DNA of 64,000 nucleotides from Ophioceras dolichostomum (Eukaryota > Ascomycota > Sordariomycetes > Magnaporthales > Ophioceraceae). The DNA lies in contig PYST01000060.1 in the NCBI GenBank assembly GCA_003049485.1, forward strand, positions 78,734 through 142,733. The letters are read 5' to 3'. Position 1 is the first letter of the stretch, and each line of letters starts with the position of its first letter. The notes beneath the pieces were generated by a model that had not been told where the DNA came from, did not search any database, and was given only the letters and a program-made list of their open reading frames with translations. Shown in pieces: positions 10,867-21,633 of the stretch. The translations under genes were made by a program, and so were the position numbers.

Positions 10867-13306
10867 ATTGGCCGTGGCGGAAGAGGGAATGAGGCGTCGC
10901 GGCGAGTCTTTGGCGGCGGCGCTTGATGCCTCAGCAGAAACGGCCGCTGATGCTGCGCTGGAGGTGCGCCGTGAATAGCTGGTCGCGGAGGTTGGACCGA
11001 CGGCGCGCGGAGGTCGACGGGAGCTGAAGGACGAAGATCGACTTCGTTTGGCTAGGGCTCCCTGCTGGAAGAGCGAGAGCGAAGTGGCGCAGGAGGCAGT
11101 TGTATGAAGGCGTGGAAAACGGCGAGAAAGAGGTCGTGAAGGACACAACGAGAAAGATGAAGAGGCGGCGGCAGAGCTAAACTTCGTGAGACTACTGCTC
11201 AACCCTGGGAACAGGGCTTTCCTCATCCAGATGTGCTTAAAAGGACCATCTGACCGGGGGCAGCTTGATGATGGCGGTCGAGATTTAGGTCGAGGTCGTG
11301 TTCGAGGTGAGGTCGGGGGGTGATTGTCGAGCACCGGCTCGGGGCCAACTCCACTCTACCGTGGGTAGGCTCTTGGAGACAGGGCGGCTGGCCAATTGCA
11401 AGGGAGAAAGAAAACTGCGGCTTTAGCAACAGCTTTTGCGTGACGTTGGATGTATCCCGCCTGACCTAAGGTCTCCCGTTTTTGGTGCTGTTGGTTGGTT
11501 CAAAGCGGCCCGGCGCAGGTCGAGGATGTTGAAAAAGTTCGTGGAGGATCACGTGTGGGGCTGATTGTTCTGAATCACAGCGCGCCCAGGCTGCCGAGTG
11601 CCCTGACGTACTGACGTGCTTCAAATCCCGTCTGGCAGGGCGGCTTAGACGGACCGTACAGATCAAAAGAGGCAGAAAGCCGAAAACCGATCAGTCACTC
11701 GTAACGTAGGGCACAACTCAGTATAGTCTCAAAATTGGGTCTCTGTTCTTTGCGGATACCGTTGCTTTTATATATAGCTATATATCAATTCCGCATCCGG
11801 CATGGTGGCGATGATGGATGGAGACAGCTTCCACTACGAAGCACCTTGACGGCGTTACAGGCTTACCGGCTGACGGGCTACGGGGCAGAGCAGCCGAAGC
11901 GGTGTTTCCTTTCATTCTCCTCTCCCCTCCTGGGACTGACCGGGACTAGTAGGAAATGTTTACACATGGTGAATCCTCTGGGCTGGCCCGGCTGGTCGGA
12001 TTCCCACCTGCCTAGATACCTCCATGGGGCTTTGTGAGGAGATTTGGTATTAGGAACGAGGCACAATCCCGGGTTGGCTCCAGGCGGCCCAGCATTGGGC
12101 CCCTTCCAAACGCGACCCTCACGAGACCGTCGCCATTACCAAGCGAGGGTTCGCAGCCTCAGGGCAGGCCGTGCCTGGTATTTATCAAGGTGCCCATGTC
12201 TCTCTATGATCACGTCTTCGTTCTCGTGGAAATGTCTCAGATTCCAGGCCCCAACACGGGCGGGCTCGTTTTCCGCCATATTTTCCATAATTTGAGGGTG
12301 AGAGGACTAGTAGGTGGAGTACAACTCGGGCGGAATAGAAATCTACCTACGGAGTAAGTTGTGATAACATTGCCGCGTTGAGGTGAGCCAGCCCATGCCA
12401 AGGGACAGCTCACGTAACATTGTTTTCAGAGTCACGTGGCTGTCAACATGATTTGGCCGCACAATTTGGTTTCTTCACACCGCTCATCACAACGTTCGAA
12501 ATGTCACCACATTTCGCTTTCAGCGAAGCTAGATCATTCTGCGGATTTACACCGCACATGCTATATCGATGCTATCTCGATGCTATATCGATGCTGTGTC
12601 TCTAAGTCATGGCTGTCAATTAACTCCCGTCTATCTGGACTTCGCCTTGCTATGCACAAACAAGAACGCACAAGACAGAGGGGCTTGTGTGCGCAACGCT
12701 TTCGGCCCAAGGACCGGGTGAAGGTTGTCCGGTGACTGAAGGTTGTCACCGCACTATATCGACACAAGCTGGAACTATGAACAATACAGGCCGAAGAAAA
12801 GAAAGGTATGCTTGACGAAGAATCAGAAAACGAACTGCCCGACGCTCTGGTGTGCTAGGGGGACATCCATCGACCAATATTCGCTCGTCTCAATCCAATG
12901 CCGAACGAACACGGCACCGACACAAGCGGGACAACCAAACGGCCCAATCCACCGTCGCCGGCCGGCTCCGGTGCAATGAGCACGACCCATATCCCATGCC
13001 GACCCAGTACCCGATCGACCCAAAACATCATGCGACGCTCACCACCGATAACTCCGAAGTCGTCTCAACGACGAGGGAAAGAAAGAAGAAAGAGAAAAAA
13101 AAGGGCCGCGCGGTCCACAATATGGAGCGAGACAAGTGTCAAGGTCCCTATAGAGTGGATTGCGTGGCATGTCTGAAGAGAATGAATGAGAAAAAGAAAG
13201 AGCGACAAAGAGACAAAGCGAGCCTCTCGAATCCTCGACACACAACAGCGACGGCGACGACGTGAAAGGGATGCTCAGTTGAGCCGAGACCGACCACGGC
13301 GGGATT
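10867..13306. other. Intergenic, nma111 upstream region
   Basis: About 2.4 kb between the nma111 start and the 3' end of the next minus-strand gene. The first part (to 11334) is an open in-frame extension of nma111. Further out are a CACGTG site near 11551, another near 12434 and an 11-bp tandem repeat at 12558-12600. No separate gene was recognised. Confidence 0.55.
12558..12600. repeat. 11-bp tandem repeat, about 3.9 copies
   Basis: Head-to-tail copies of ATGCTATATCG with single-base changes in the second and last copies. Each unit contains a TATCGAT-type palindrome at its junction with the next. It lies in non-coding DNA upstream of nma111. Confidence 0.85.
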
Positions 13307-14068
13307 TCATACCAGCGCGAAGCCGTCGTCCTCGACCAAGTCCTCGGCCTCCACGGGCTTCCGCCCGACGTTGCTAACCGCCTTGCGCAGGTCGCGCCGA
13401 GCCTTACGGCCCTTGAGGGCCTCGCCCTTGCCGTCGATGACCTCGTACTCCGCCTCGACCAGCCGCTCGGTCGCGCGCCCGGCAGAGGTGCGGGAGTGGC
13501 CGCCGTTGTTGGCCTTGACGTAGGCGTCCAGCGTCACCGGCCTGCCGGGAGAGTCGGTCCTGTCGAAGCTGTACAGCACGTCGCCCAGCGCCGACCCGAA
13601 CATGCTCTCCTTGCGAGCCGCGGGCACGAGCAGGTCCGCGACCGACCGCGACACGTCCGAGATCTCCTCCACGCCGCCAAACTTGCCCCGGGGCCTGCCG
13701 TTGCGCTGCTGCCAGTTGGCCTGGCCGGTCTTGTTGGTGTTGTTGCGGGGCTTGTACGAGTGGTGACCCCTACATAAGCAAGCAACAAAAAAGTCTGAAG
13801 TCAGCAATTGAGGGGCCATCAAGGAGGAAGGAGGGAGAGATGAGCAAGTGCTCATTGCATTGCGGGTAACTCACGAGTCGCTGTGCTTGGGGAGTGGCCT
13901 CCCCTTCGTGTGATCCTCGGGATGCAGGTCGAACCAGCTGGGGGCTCCTGGCAGATGCCTCGCTCCCAAAGACCATTTCGTACTGGAGTCCTTGTTGCGC
14001 TTCCACGCCTTGTTGGCGCTGCGGAGATCACGGTCGAACTGAGCAGGAGACTCGTATGTGGCCGCCAT
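13307..14068 (-). CDS. Uncharacterised fungal protein, 218 aa
   Basis: Two-exon gene: 14068-13875 and 13769-13307 on the minus strand, joined by a 105-nt intron with a GTGAGT donor and a TATGTAG acceptor. The frame is kept exactly. The product is basic and hydrophilic, with no signal peptide or membrane segment. Recognisable blocks are an N-terminal SPAQFDRDLRSANKAWKRNK segment, a GAPSWFDLHPEDH motif with GRPLPKH before the splice, GHHSYKPRNN just after it, and a C-terminal charged part (GRKARRDLRKAVSNVGRK) ending in acidic VEAEDLVEDDG. Evenly composed coding sequence, a clean intron and conserved-looking aromatic/Pro/His motifs argue for a real gene. I do not recognise the family and assign no function. 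Confidence 0.8.
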
Positions 14069-17000
14069 ATTGCTGGTGTTGATTGTTTCTTGTGTGTGCT
14101 TCTTGGTGCGAATTTGGGGGAGTGCGATTCCGGCCTGGAGTTACAAGAACGGATCTCTTATATTCGCTTCGGCTTCTTTGTCCCGGCGACGGGGCGAATG
14201 AAATGTTGGGGGTGGCGTTTGTGGTAGCTGTGGTGGCGCGTCGGGTACCAAGAAAGCAGGATACCGATTGGTCTAAGGTAGGAGCTCAGGCCTGAATGGA
14301 AATGGATTAGGTATTAAAAGGAGGCAGTCAAAGGACGATGGCCGGCAAAGAGAACAGTTATGAACAGTCGCGATTGTGTGGTAATGAATGAGAGCGATGA
14401 GATATCAGCTGGACAAGTGCTCCGTTTGCTGTCAACGGCGTTTAAAAGAGTGATGGTGTGCTGCTGATGGAGGCGGCGGCGTCGGTTGTTGCAAGCAGCT
14501 TTGGCTGCTTCTAGAAGAGACGAGTCACCCGGGGAAATAGTCAAAATGACGGGGAATGACCTTCGCCAAGGAAGGTCTTCTTTGTGTTCACTGACGAAGA
14601 GCGGCGAAAATCGCGGGGGGGGAGGGACAGGCACTTCTGCCGTCCGGAGGAGTTCAGGGACAGGCCGTGTGAGTCAAAGAAAGGGGCCGGATCTTCGGGG
14701 TATTCCCTTGGTCTTGGTAAGCGGTCGATAGGACGGAGATAAGGCCCAAGAATACGGGGTTGAGCAAAAATAAAGCGTCTCTGACAAGAGATGGACAGAC
14801 TGGGAAAGTTAAGGATAGAATATATGTGTAAACAGGTGCTGTGAAATTCTGGAGTATGATGTATCTAGCTTGGTTGTCTTGTGGTGTTGAAGGCGGGAGA
14901 GGGCAGGGACAGAACAGGAGGGAGGGAGCGCGGTTTGAAGGCATATAACAGCACTAGGCGCCTCGTGCTGGGGGGATGCCTGTCTGGGAGCATGATGCTG
15001 ATTGCCTGTCTTATCGTGACTGGGTACCTATCGTTGGGGTTGGCCGAAGGGTGTGCCTGTTTTGGGTTGTGATGTGATAAAGCTTGAGGGGTGTCTGTCA
15101 GTTCCTGCACGGTGTGTGAGACTAGTGGTACAAGGCGAAGCAGGGTCAGCCTGCCGAGTGCGTCACTCCCGGAGCAAGAGCTGCAGAGGACCCCCGCTGC
15201 ATTTGGGTCGGGATAGTGCGGGAAATGTTGGCGTCGTTGAATCATCACTTGCGCCTGCAGGCTTGGTACAGTCCAATGATTGAAGCACGCTCATTGATCG
15301 CTGTTGCCGGTTCACTGATTCCGCTGGAACATCAACCAATGCCGCCTATTCTGGTGTTGCTGGTTCGGTACTTCCAGCGTCTAACACCAACAAAACAGGA
15401 CCCACCACGATTGATCCTATGGGCATGGCCATGCTGTTGCATGGTGCTTGCTTCCTCATTGTTGCTTTCCGGCTTTCAAGGAAGCTTTGTACTGGACTAA
15501 AGCAGTGTGCAACAGCGAGAACCGTCTTCCAACAACGCGCCGCCGCATCCATCTTCGCACTCAGGCAGTCATACCTCGTCTGCTGCCCCCTTCATCTCTC
15601 CATGGCTTTCCACGGCTTTCTGAACTGGCGGCTGAGAGGGCCGCTGACCTGGGGCTGATGATGATGGTGGCTCAGTTGGCCTGGATGACCTGAATGACGA
15701 CCTCGATGAATGAAATCAGACAAGACCCTCTGGTCAGCCAGTTTCGTCCCATTGCCGTGACCTCTTTGGCCAACAATCGCACTCGTGCCATGCTTCGCGC
15801 TCTCCCATTCGCCAACGGCGATGAGGGTGTGTGGACAGACAACGGAGTCTTGCTTCTAAGACATTGGGGGTTTGTACCGAGGTAAGGAACTTTGCCAGCT
15901 AGAGCATCATTACAAGCGCCGTCCTTCACAACCCTCGCTTCTCGCATCCAGGAACGAGAGCAGAACTGTACAGATCCGGAATACCGATTCCGGACTCTTG
16001 CATCATCGACAACAACAACCTGCTCGCCTGGAACAAAAAATCCCTCCATATGGATGGAACACGACAGTACCTAGGTAGGTAGCCAAATACCACGCTTCAA
16101 CTATGGCAAGCGCTGAATTAGAGAGCCATGATCTTGAGGATATTTGTCACAGCACAGTGGACTCGACGAGGGACTGAGACTCTCTAACGTCACTGAAGTA
16201 CCTCGTACTCTTGACCAAGTGGATTGGAGATGTTTGGGCAAACAGTGCATGCAAGACGGCCGCACGGGGAGGGTCGGGGGGAGTCTGCTTTGCGGGTACT
16301 CGGTTACACTCTGTAGATGAGCGAGGAACGTGACGTGCCTGCAGGTATCTCGAGAACAGGACCACCAGAGGCTCGGAAACATGGCACGGGATAGATTCCA
16401 GAGGTTCAAGGGCATCATTGAAGGAATTCGATGATAACAAACCCCGCGAGAAGCGAGACGTCCCCCACAAATCACCAAGGCCATGTGGGCTGGGTGCAGC
16501 TGCAGCTAATCAGACGGGGCCGTGGACATTTGACACAATTACAACCTTATCGGCGCCATCGGAGAGGCAACCCCGGACCGGAGTGGGACTTTCAGCTGGG
16601 GAATGCTCGGTATGAAGCACTGCCCATTCTGGAAGTTGACTGCGCTTGCGCTGTGCTGCGGTGCTGAGTGAAGTCTTTGTGAATAAGTGATAAGCTGAAA
16701 GTCATTTCGCATTTCGCCGTCAAGAACAACAAAGCGCAAAGGCACGAAAGCTACCGGATCTTTTCGCTCAGTAAAGCGGCATGTGCGATGGCATCATCAA
16801 TCCATGCCAGCGGGCGGGCCGGAATAGGCATGCGGCATTCCCGAGGCCCTGAGCCATCAAGCCCTCTGTTTCGAGCGACTCCTGTTTGTTACGCATAAGG
16901 AAATGGGTCAAGGGACCTTTGCTCCAAGCTTTTTCTGCTGGTCTCAGGAACGCCCCTGCGCCTTGGTGAGTAAGTTGGTTGCTATTGACAGTTCCAGAAG

Positions 17001-17712
17001 CCTAGTACGTCCGATAAGCCTTCCCGGGGTCAGGAACATCATCAACGAGCCACCACCACCAGGACTGATGGCGCCCGTTCATCCAGGCAGCTGGTAGCCT
17101 ATAAAGGTCTTTTCAAGATCCCGAATCGACGTAATAGGTGGGATATTTGCCGGAATTGGCGGTTAGCAAGGCGTGTTTCTTTTCTGATTCCCTAAGGCAA
17201 TTTCGTAAACCTGTGCTTGTGAGAAGTAGCGCGTGTGCTAACTGTCATGTGGTCCGGCTTGCTCACCATTGCCACGCGTTAGAGGCCTTCAAATCAGCCA
17301 TCATAACGCGATTGGAACACTCCGAGATTGCGGAACAGTCGGCGCCTAAGTGTAATAATTGTCGACAGAACTTTCAAATGCAAACTGCGACATATTTCCG
17401 TGATGATTGATGAGAAAGCAGCTGAACATCACCCGGAAGGCGTGCCTGTGATGTCATTCTCGAGACCCTCTGTGCGATAAGAGATAACAGATAAGAGCGC
17501 GATAACAGTAGTAGCCCCACGTGATCAACAATGTTCACCTCATTCCGACTTGGTCTCGACGAGAAGCTCATGACGAATAACGTAGAAAGACAGGCACCAA
17601 CCCTACGACGAACCGTTGGTGCGGAGTGAAGAGCCGAGTTCTGGAGCGTGGCATTTTTCACGAAACTCCACCTCTATCGGTATCCCTCCTTCCGCACCTT
17701 CCCAGGCTCAAG
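14069..17712. other. Divergent intergenic region, 3.6 kb
   Basis: Lies between the divergent starts of the 218-aa gene and cwc26. The open frames here are short, overlapping and of random composition. A TACCTAGGTAGGTAG-type motif sits near 16070 and a CACGTG near 17519. No gene, RNA or mobile element was identified. Confidence 0.5.
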
Positions 17713-18834
17713 ATGCCCTCGGATCTAGCCTCATATCTGGCGAACAACTACCTCACAGCCGATCCCAAGCCGTCATCGAAGAAGCGCAAGAGGAAGCACG
17801 GCGAGAAAAAGAACGGCCTCTTAATAACCGACGATGACGACGAAGGCTGGGGCGCAGGCGCCGCCGCCGCCGCCACGAGCCGAAGCAGGGACGGAGTGAA
17901 CGGTAGCGGCGAGGACGGAGACTTCGACGCCACCGTCGCAGGCACCTCGGCCGAGTTCCGGAAAGCGAAGACCTCCGGCTGGAAGACCGTCGGGGGCAGC
18001 AGCGATAAGACAGCAGCAGACGGCGACGAAGAGGCGGCGGCCGCAGACGCGATCATCGCCTCGGTCGCGGCCGAGAACGCCGCCGCGCGCGCTGCCGAGG
18101 ACGAAGCCCCTGTCGTCGAGGGCGCCGTCGGTGTCGACGTGGCCAAGATGAGCGACGGCACGCACGCCGGCTTGCAGAGCGCCGCGGCCGTCGCCGCGCA
18201 GCTGAAGAGGCGGCGAGATGAGGAGAAGGCGCAATACGACCGCGAGCGGGCCGAGAGGCGCGCAGCGCGCAAAGCCGCTGCTCGCAGTGGTGGTGGCGGC
18301 AACGGCGGCGACAGCAGCGGCGAGGAAGAAACCGTGTTCCGCGACGCGACGGGCCGGCGCGTCGACATCGCGCTGCAGCGCGAGCAGAAGCGGCGCGCCG
18401 CGGCGGAGAGGGAGCGCGCGGCACAGGAGGGGCTGAAGGGCGACGTGCAGGTCGAGGAGGCGCGCAGGAGGAAGGAGCAGCTCGAGGACGCGGCGCTGAT
18501 GACGGTCGCGCGGTCGAAGGACGACGAGGAGATGAACAGGGAGATGAAGGCTCAGCTGCGCTGGAACGACCCGATGATGCAGTTCATGAGCGAGAAGGAT
18601 GTCTCTACTGCTGCCGCTGGTGGCGGTGGTAAGACTGGGGGCGGGGGGAGCAGTCGGGTCAAGGGCAGGCCCGTCTACACCGGAGCGGCGGCCCCGAACA
18701 GGTACGGCATACGGCCTGGCTATCGATGGGACGGCGTGGACAGGGGGAACGGGTTCGAGGCCGAGCGGTTTAAGGCGCTGAATCGGCGCGAGCGAAATAA
18801 GGGGCTGGAATACAGTTGGCAGATGGACGAATAG
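17713..18834 (+). CDS. cwc26: Pre-mRNA-splicing factor Cwc26 (Bud13)
   Basis: Cwc26/Bud13, a component of the RES (retention and splicing) complex that joins the spliceosome before activation and aids splicing and nuclear retention of unspliced mRNA. Single exon, 373 residues. The N-terminus has the family start MPSDLASYLANNYLTADPK followed by a Lys/Arg-rich nuclear-signal-like block (KKRKRKHGEKK). The middle is acidic and Ala-rich with a SGWKTVGG block. The C-terminal half carries the conserved Bud13 domain: ETVFRDATGRRVDI, a long charged helix, LRWNDPMMQFM, and the terminal block with GRPVYTGAAAPNRYGIRPGYRWDGVDRGNGFE and ending EYSWQMDE. The ATG at 17713 was chosen because the family protein starts there; the open frame upstream (from 17626) looks unlike coding sequence. 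Convergent with tfg1. Confidence 0.95.
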   Translation: MPSDLASYLANNYLTADPKPSSKKRKRKHGEKKNGLLITDDDDEGWGAGAAAAATSRSRDGVNGSGEDGDFDATVAGTSAEFRKAKTSGWKTVGGSSDKTAADGDEEAAAADAIIASVAAENAAARAAEDEAPVVEGAVGVDVAKMSDGTHAGLQSAAAVAAQLKRRRDEEKAQYDRERAERRAARKAAARSGGGGNGGDSSGEEETVFRDATGRRVDIALQREQKRRAAAERERAAQEGLKGDVQVEEARRRKEQLEDAALMTVARSKDDEEMNREMKAQLRWNDPMMQFMSEKDVSTAAAGGGGKTGGGGSSRVKGRPVYTGAAAPNRYGIRPGYRWDGVDRGNGFEAERFKALNRRERNKGLEYSWQMDE

Positions 18835-19221
18835 CCCTGCAGAACTGTTTGTATATCTTGGTTTGTGACGAAAATGATACCTGGCAAAAAAGCTTGTTTT
18901 CTACCTAATGGAGTTCATTACAAGAAGGCAGTATCCAAAAAAAAAAAAAAAATAAAAAAAAAATAAAATCGAGCGTCTTCGGATCCACCGATTTCTCATT
19001 CTATGGCCCTGCTAATCATACAATGCATATATCTGTCTGACGAGAAGATGAAAGAACCAATAAAAGGGCTGGCCGATCGCGTACTGGTCTGGCAGCGTGC
19101 CCATCCCACCAAAGACGGAGACGAACTGAAGGTGTTTGGGACTATGGCGAAAGAGAAACTAAAGTCCAAATCGCCAAGGGCCAAAGATAGCCAATGCACA
19201 GTGACAGGGCCGCATTCAGCC
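18835..19221. other. Convergent intergenic region cwc26/tfg1 with A-rich tract
   Basis: Short 3'-3' spacer of 387 bp. It contains an almost pure A tract at 18937-18967, broken by single T residues. In this setting the tract fits a genomic 3' UTR homopolymer rather than a retroposon tail: no target duplication or second gene copy is seen. Confidence 0.65.
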
Positions 19222-21633
19222 TTAAGCCGCCTTCGGCTTCGGTCTCAAGAGCTTGTCCTGCTTGGAGTAGTTGGAGCTCTTGGTGACCAGACCGATCCAC
19301 TCCTTCCGCAGCATCTGGCCAGGGCTGTCCCCGACCCGACCCGCGAAGGTCTTGAGCAGCTCCCCGATGCTGATGCCGTTCGGGTGGGCCTCCAGCGCGG
19401 AGGCGATCTCCTCGGCCGTGACGTGGCCGGATCCGGACGACGGCGGTGGGCTCGAGGGTCCCGCCTTGGCGGGCGAGCCGGGGTTGGACGCTGCTTGGTG
19501 GTGGTGATGATCGCGACGTTCAACACGAAGTGACGACTCGTTGGGGGGAAGGGAAGAAGAGGGATGAGGGGAAGGAGAGCGAGAGAGGCGGATGGGGAGT
19601 GGTGACGACCAACCTGAAGTACCAGGACCGCCCTGCGATGGGATGGGACTCCCTGCGCGGGAGCCGACCGGCGTGCCCCTGGCGCCTGTGCCGGTCGCCC
19701 CGACTTTGGCGCGCTTCTTCTTGCGGCCTGCGTCCGACATCTCGCCGCCGGTTGCCTCGCCGTCGCTGGCAGCACCGCCGCCGCCCCGAACCTTGGGTCG
19801 CGATGGCTGGGAGCCTCCAGGCAGCGGCGTTGTAGAGCGGCTGGGCACCACAGAGCCTGTGGCGTTCTTTTTGGCCTTCTTGCGCGTCGACTCGTTGCCA
19901 CTAGATTCCGAGAGGTTGGGAGAGCCGGGCCGCTTGAGGGACTTTCCGATCTTGGCCGCGTCGGCCGCCTTTTGCTTGCCACCCGACGGCGTGGTGCTCC
20001 CCTTAGACGCCGCAAGCTTTTCCTTCTCCTTCTCCTTCTCCTTCTCTTTCTCTTTAGCCTCTTGCTCCTTCTTTTCACTCTCAGACAGTGGCTCGTCCTC
20101 ACTCTGTTTTGCTCAGCGGAAGCTCTTATGGTCAGCGGTTCCGATGTTTCTCCTGGTTGAGGATTGCAAACGATACTAACAAGAAATTGGATGCAAACGG
20201 GCTAGGGTGATAGGAATGGGATTGCTAACCGATGAATCAGCGTAAGGATTTTCGTCGTCCGAGTCACTCTGGTACTCGAGGTGCTTCTCGCGGCGTGCCA
20301 ATGCCTTGCGGACCTTCTTGCCTTCCGACTTTCTTAGTAGCTCTAGCAGTTCCTCCTCCTGCTCCTGCTTCTCAACCGCTTTCTCGTCAGCCTGGCCGAA
20401 CAGGTTGGCACTGAGGTGGTCCCGCCGCTGACGGTTCTTGGCATCACGAGCATCCTCGTCGTTATCCGGCTCCATGCCCGGGTTCTCGTCATCGTCCTGG
20501 AATTCATCTCCCGACATGTCCATCTCGTCGTGATCCATCTTCTCGGACCGGGGAGCCGCCCTGTACGTGCTGCTCTCCTTCTTGACACGTGAGGGTCCGC
20601 CAATGACCATGCGCGTTGCCTCGAGCTCCTCCTTGGCCTTCTTCTTCTCCTGATCCCTCAGCGCCCATCGCCCGATCTCCATCGGCATCTTCATATGCCT
20701 CTCGGCCTCCTCGATGGTGAAGTTCTTGGTGAGGCGCGGCTTGTTGATGAAGCGATAGAACTTCTCCAACGGGATCATCCTGAATCCGCCTCCGCTAATA
20801 ACGAGTCCAACGTTGGCCTCGGACAGTGGGGCCACATACGAGCCCTGCCACACGTTCTTGCCGTCGGCGTCTTCCAAGAACCAAGGAAGGGCCTCGGAGT
20901 AACGCACCTCGGACGACTTTTTGTTACCCGCAGCAGTCCCGAAGCGCGCGTTGTAGGGCTTCTCCTTCTTCTGTGGCGGTTTTTTTGGCGCGGGCTCGCC
21001 AGACTTCGCGACGGGCGCGATCTGGGCAAGGTCCAAGGCGCGTTGAGCCTCCCTCTCAGCCTTCTGCTGGGCGATCCGCTCGGCCTCCTTGTCGTCGACA
21101 GCCTCCGGTTGAGGCGGCGGGGGTGGTGGCGTCTCGGCCTCTTCCTTAATCTGCCTGCCCACAGGAGGCTGTCTAGGATCGCGTCTGTGAAGAGTGACTG
21201 GGCGGGCGAACTCGTCGGGATCCGTCGGGTCGATGCTATGTTCCGCGTCGCCGCCCTTGGCCCGGGCGAGCCTCATTATGTGGAACCGCACACCGTCCTT
21301 GAGAGCCTGCTTCGACATCACCAGAGGAAAGTCCTGCGCAGTCTTTGGCGTAGGGTCGGTCCAGCCATCGTTCTTCTTCCGCTGGGCCTCGAAGTTGGCG
21401 AGCTTCAACCGGTCCTTGTCGCGGAGAGTCTCCACGGGGTTCTTCGGAATCGCGTATGAAGCAGTCGCGCCGGGGATCTTTTGCTTGGAGGCAGGACGCG
21501 CCATGGCCTTTGTCGGATCAGGCTTCTTCCGAGCCACAAGCGGATTGGCAGGCCGACGACGGAAGTGCGGAGGAGGGCCTTTCGGCGCGTTTGGCTTCTG
21601 CCCATTGGGCAGATTCGGCGGAGGGGCGCTCAT
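19222..21633 (-). CDS. tfg1: TFIIF large subunit (Tfg1/RAP74)
   Basis: Largest subunit of general transcription factor TFIIF, which binds RNA polymerase II and supports initiation and start-site choice in the nucleus. Exon 1 is 21633-20230. A first intron 20229-20104 (GTTAGC..ACAG, CTGAC inside) leads to the second coding block from 20103. Within that block 19613-19491 looks like a second intron (GTTGGT..AAGCAG, 123 nt, pyrimidine-rich); with it removed the protein is 720 residues. The N-terminal part contains the TFIIF-alpha dimerisation region (PLVMSKQALKDGVRFHIMRLA; PYNARFGTAAGNKKSSEVRYSEALPWFLEDADGKNVWQGSYVAPLSEANVGLV in outline). The middle is acidic and then Lys/Glu-repetitive. The C-terminus is the winged-helix domain with AEEIASALEAHPNGISIGELL and ending LLRPKPKAA. 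The second intron is less sure, since the frame stays open through it. Confidence 0.92.
20027..20061. repeat. CTTCTC hexamer run inside tfg1
   Basis: Coding simple repeat on the minus strand that encodes an alternating Lys-Glu run in the linker of Tfg1. Such charged linkers are usual in RAP74 proteins. Confidence 0.8.

Noticed and set aside
15672..16049. 125-codon minus-strand frame in the 14-17.7 kb spacer
   Set aside because: Random composition, overlapped by frames in other phases, no splice context or motif.
18937..18967. A-rich tract considered as a retroposon poly(A) tail
   Set aside because: No gene copy, target duplication or element body next to it; it sits in a 3'-3' spacer.
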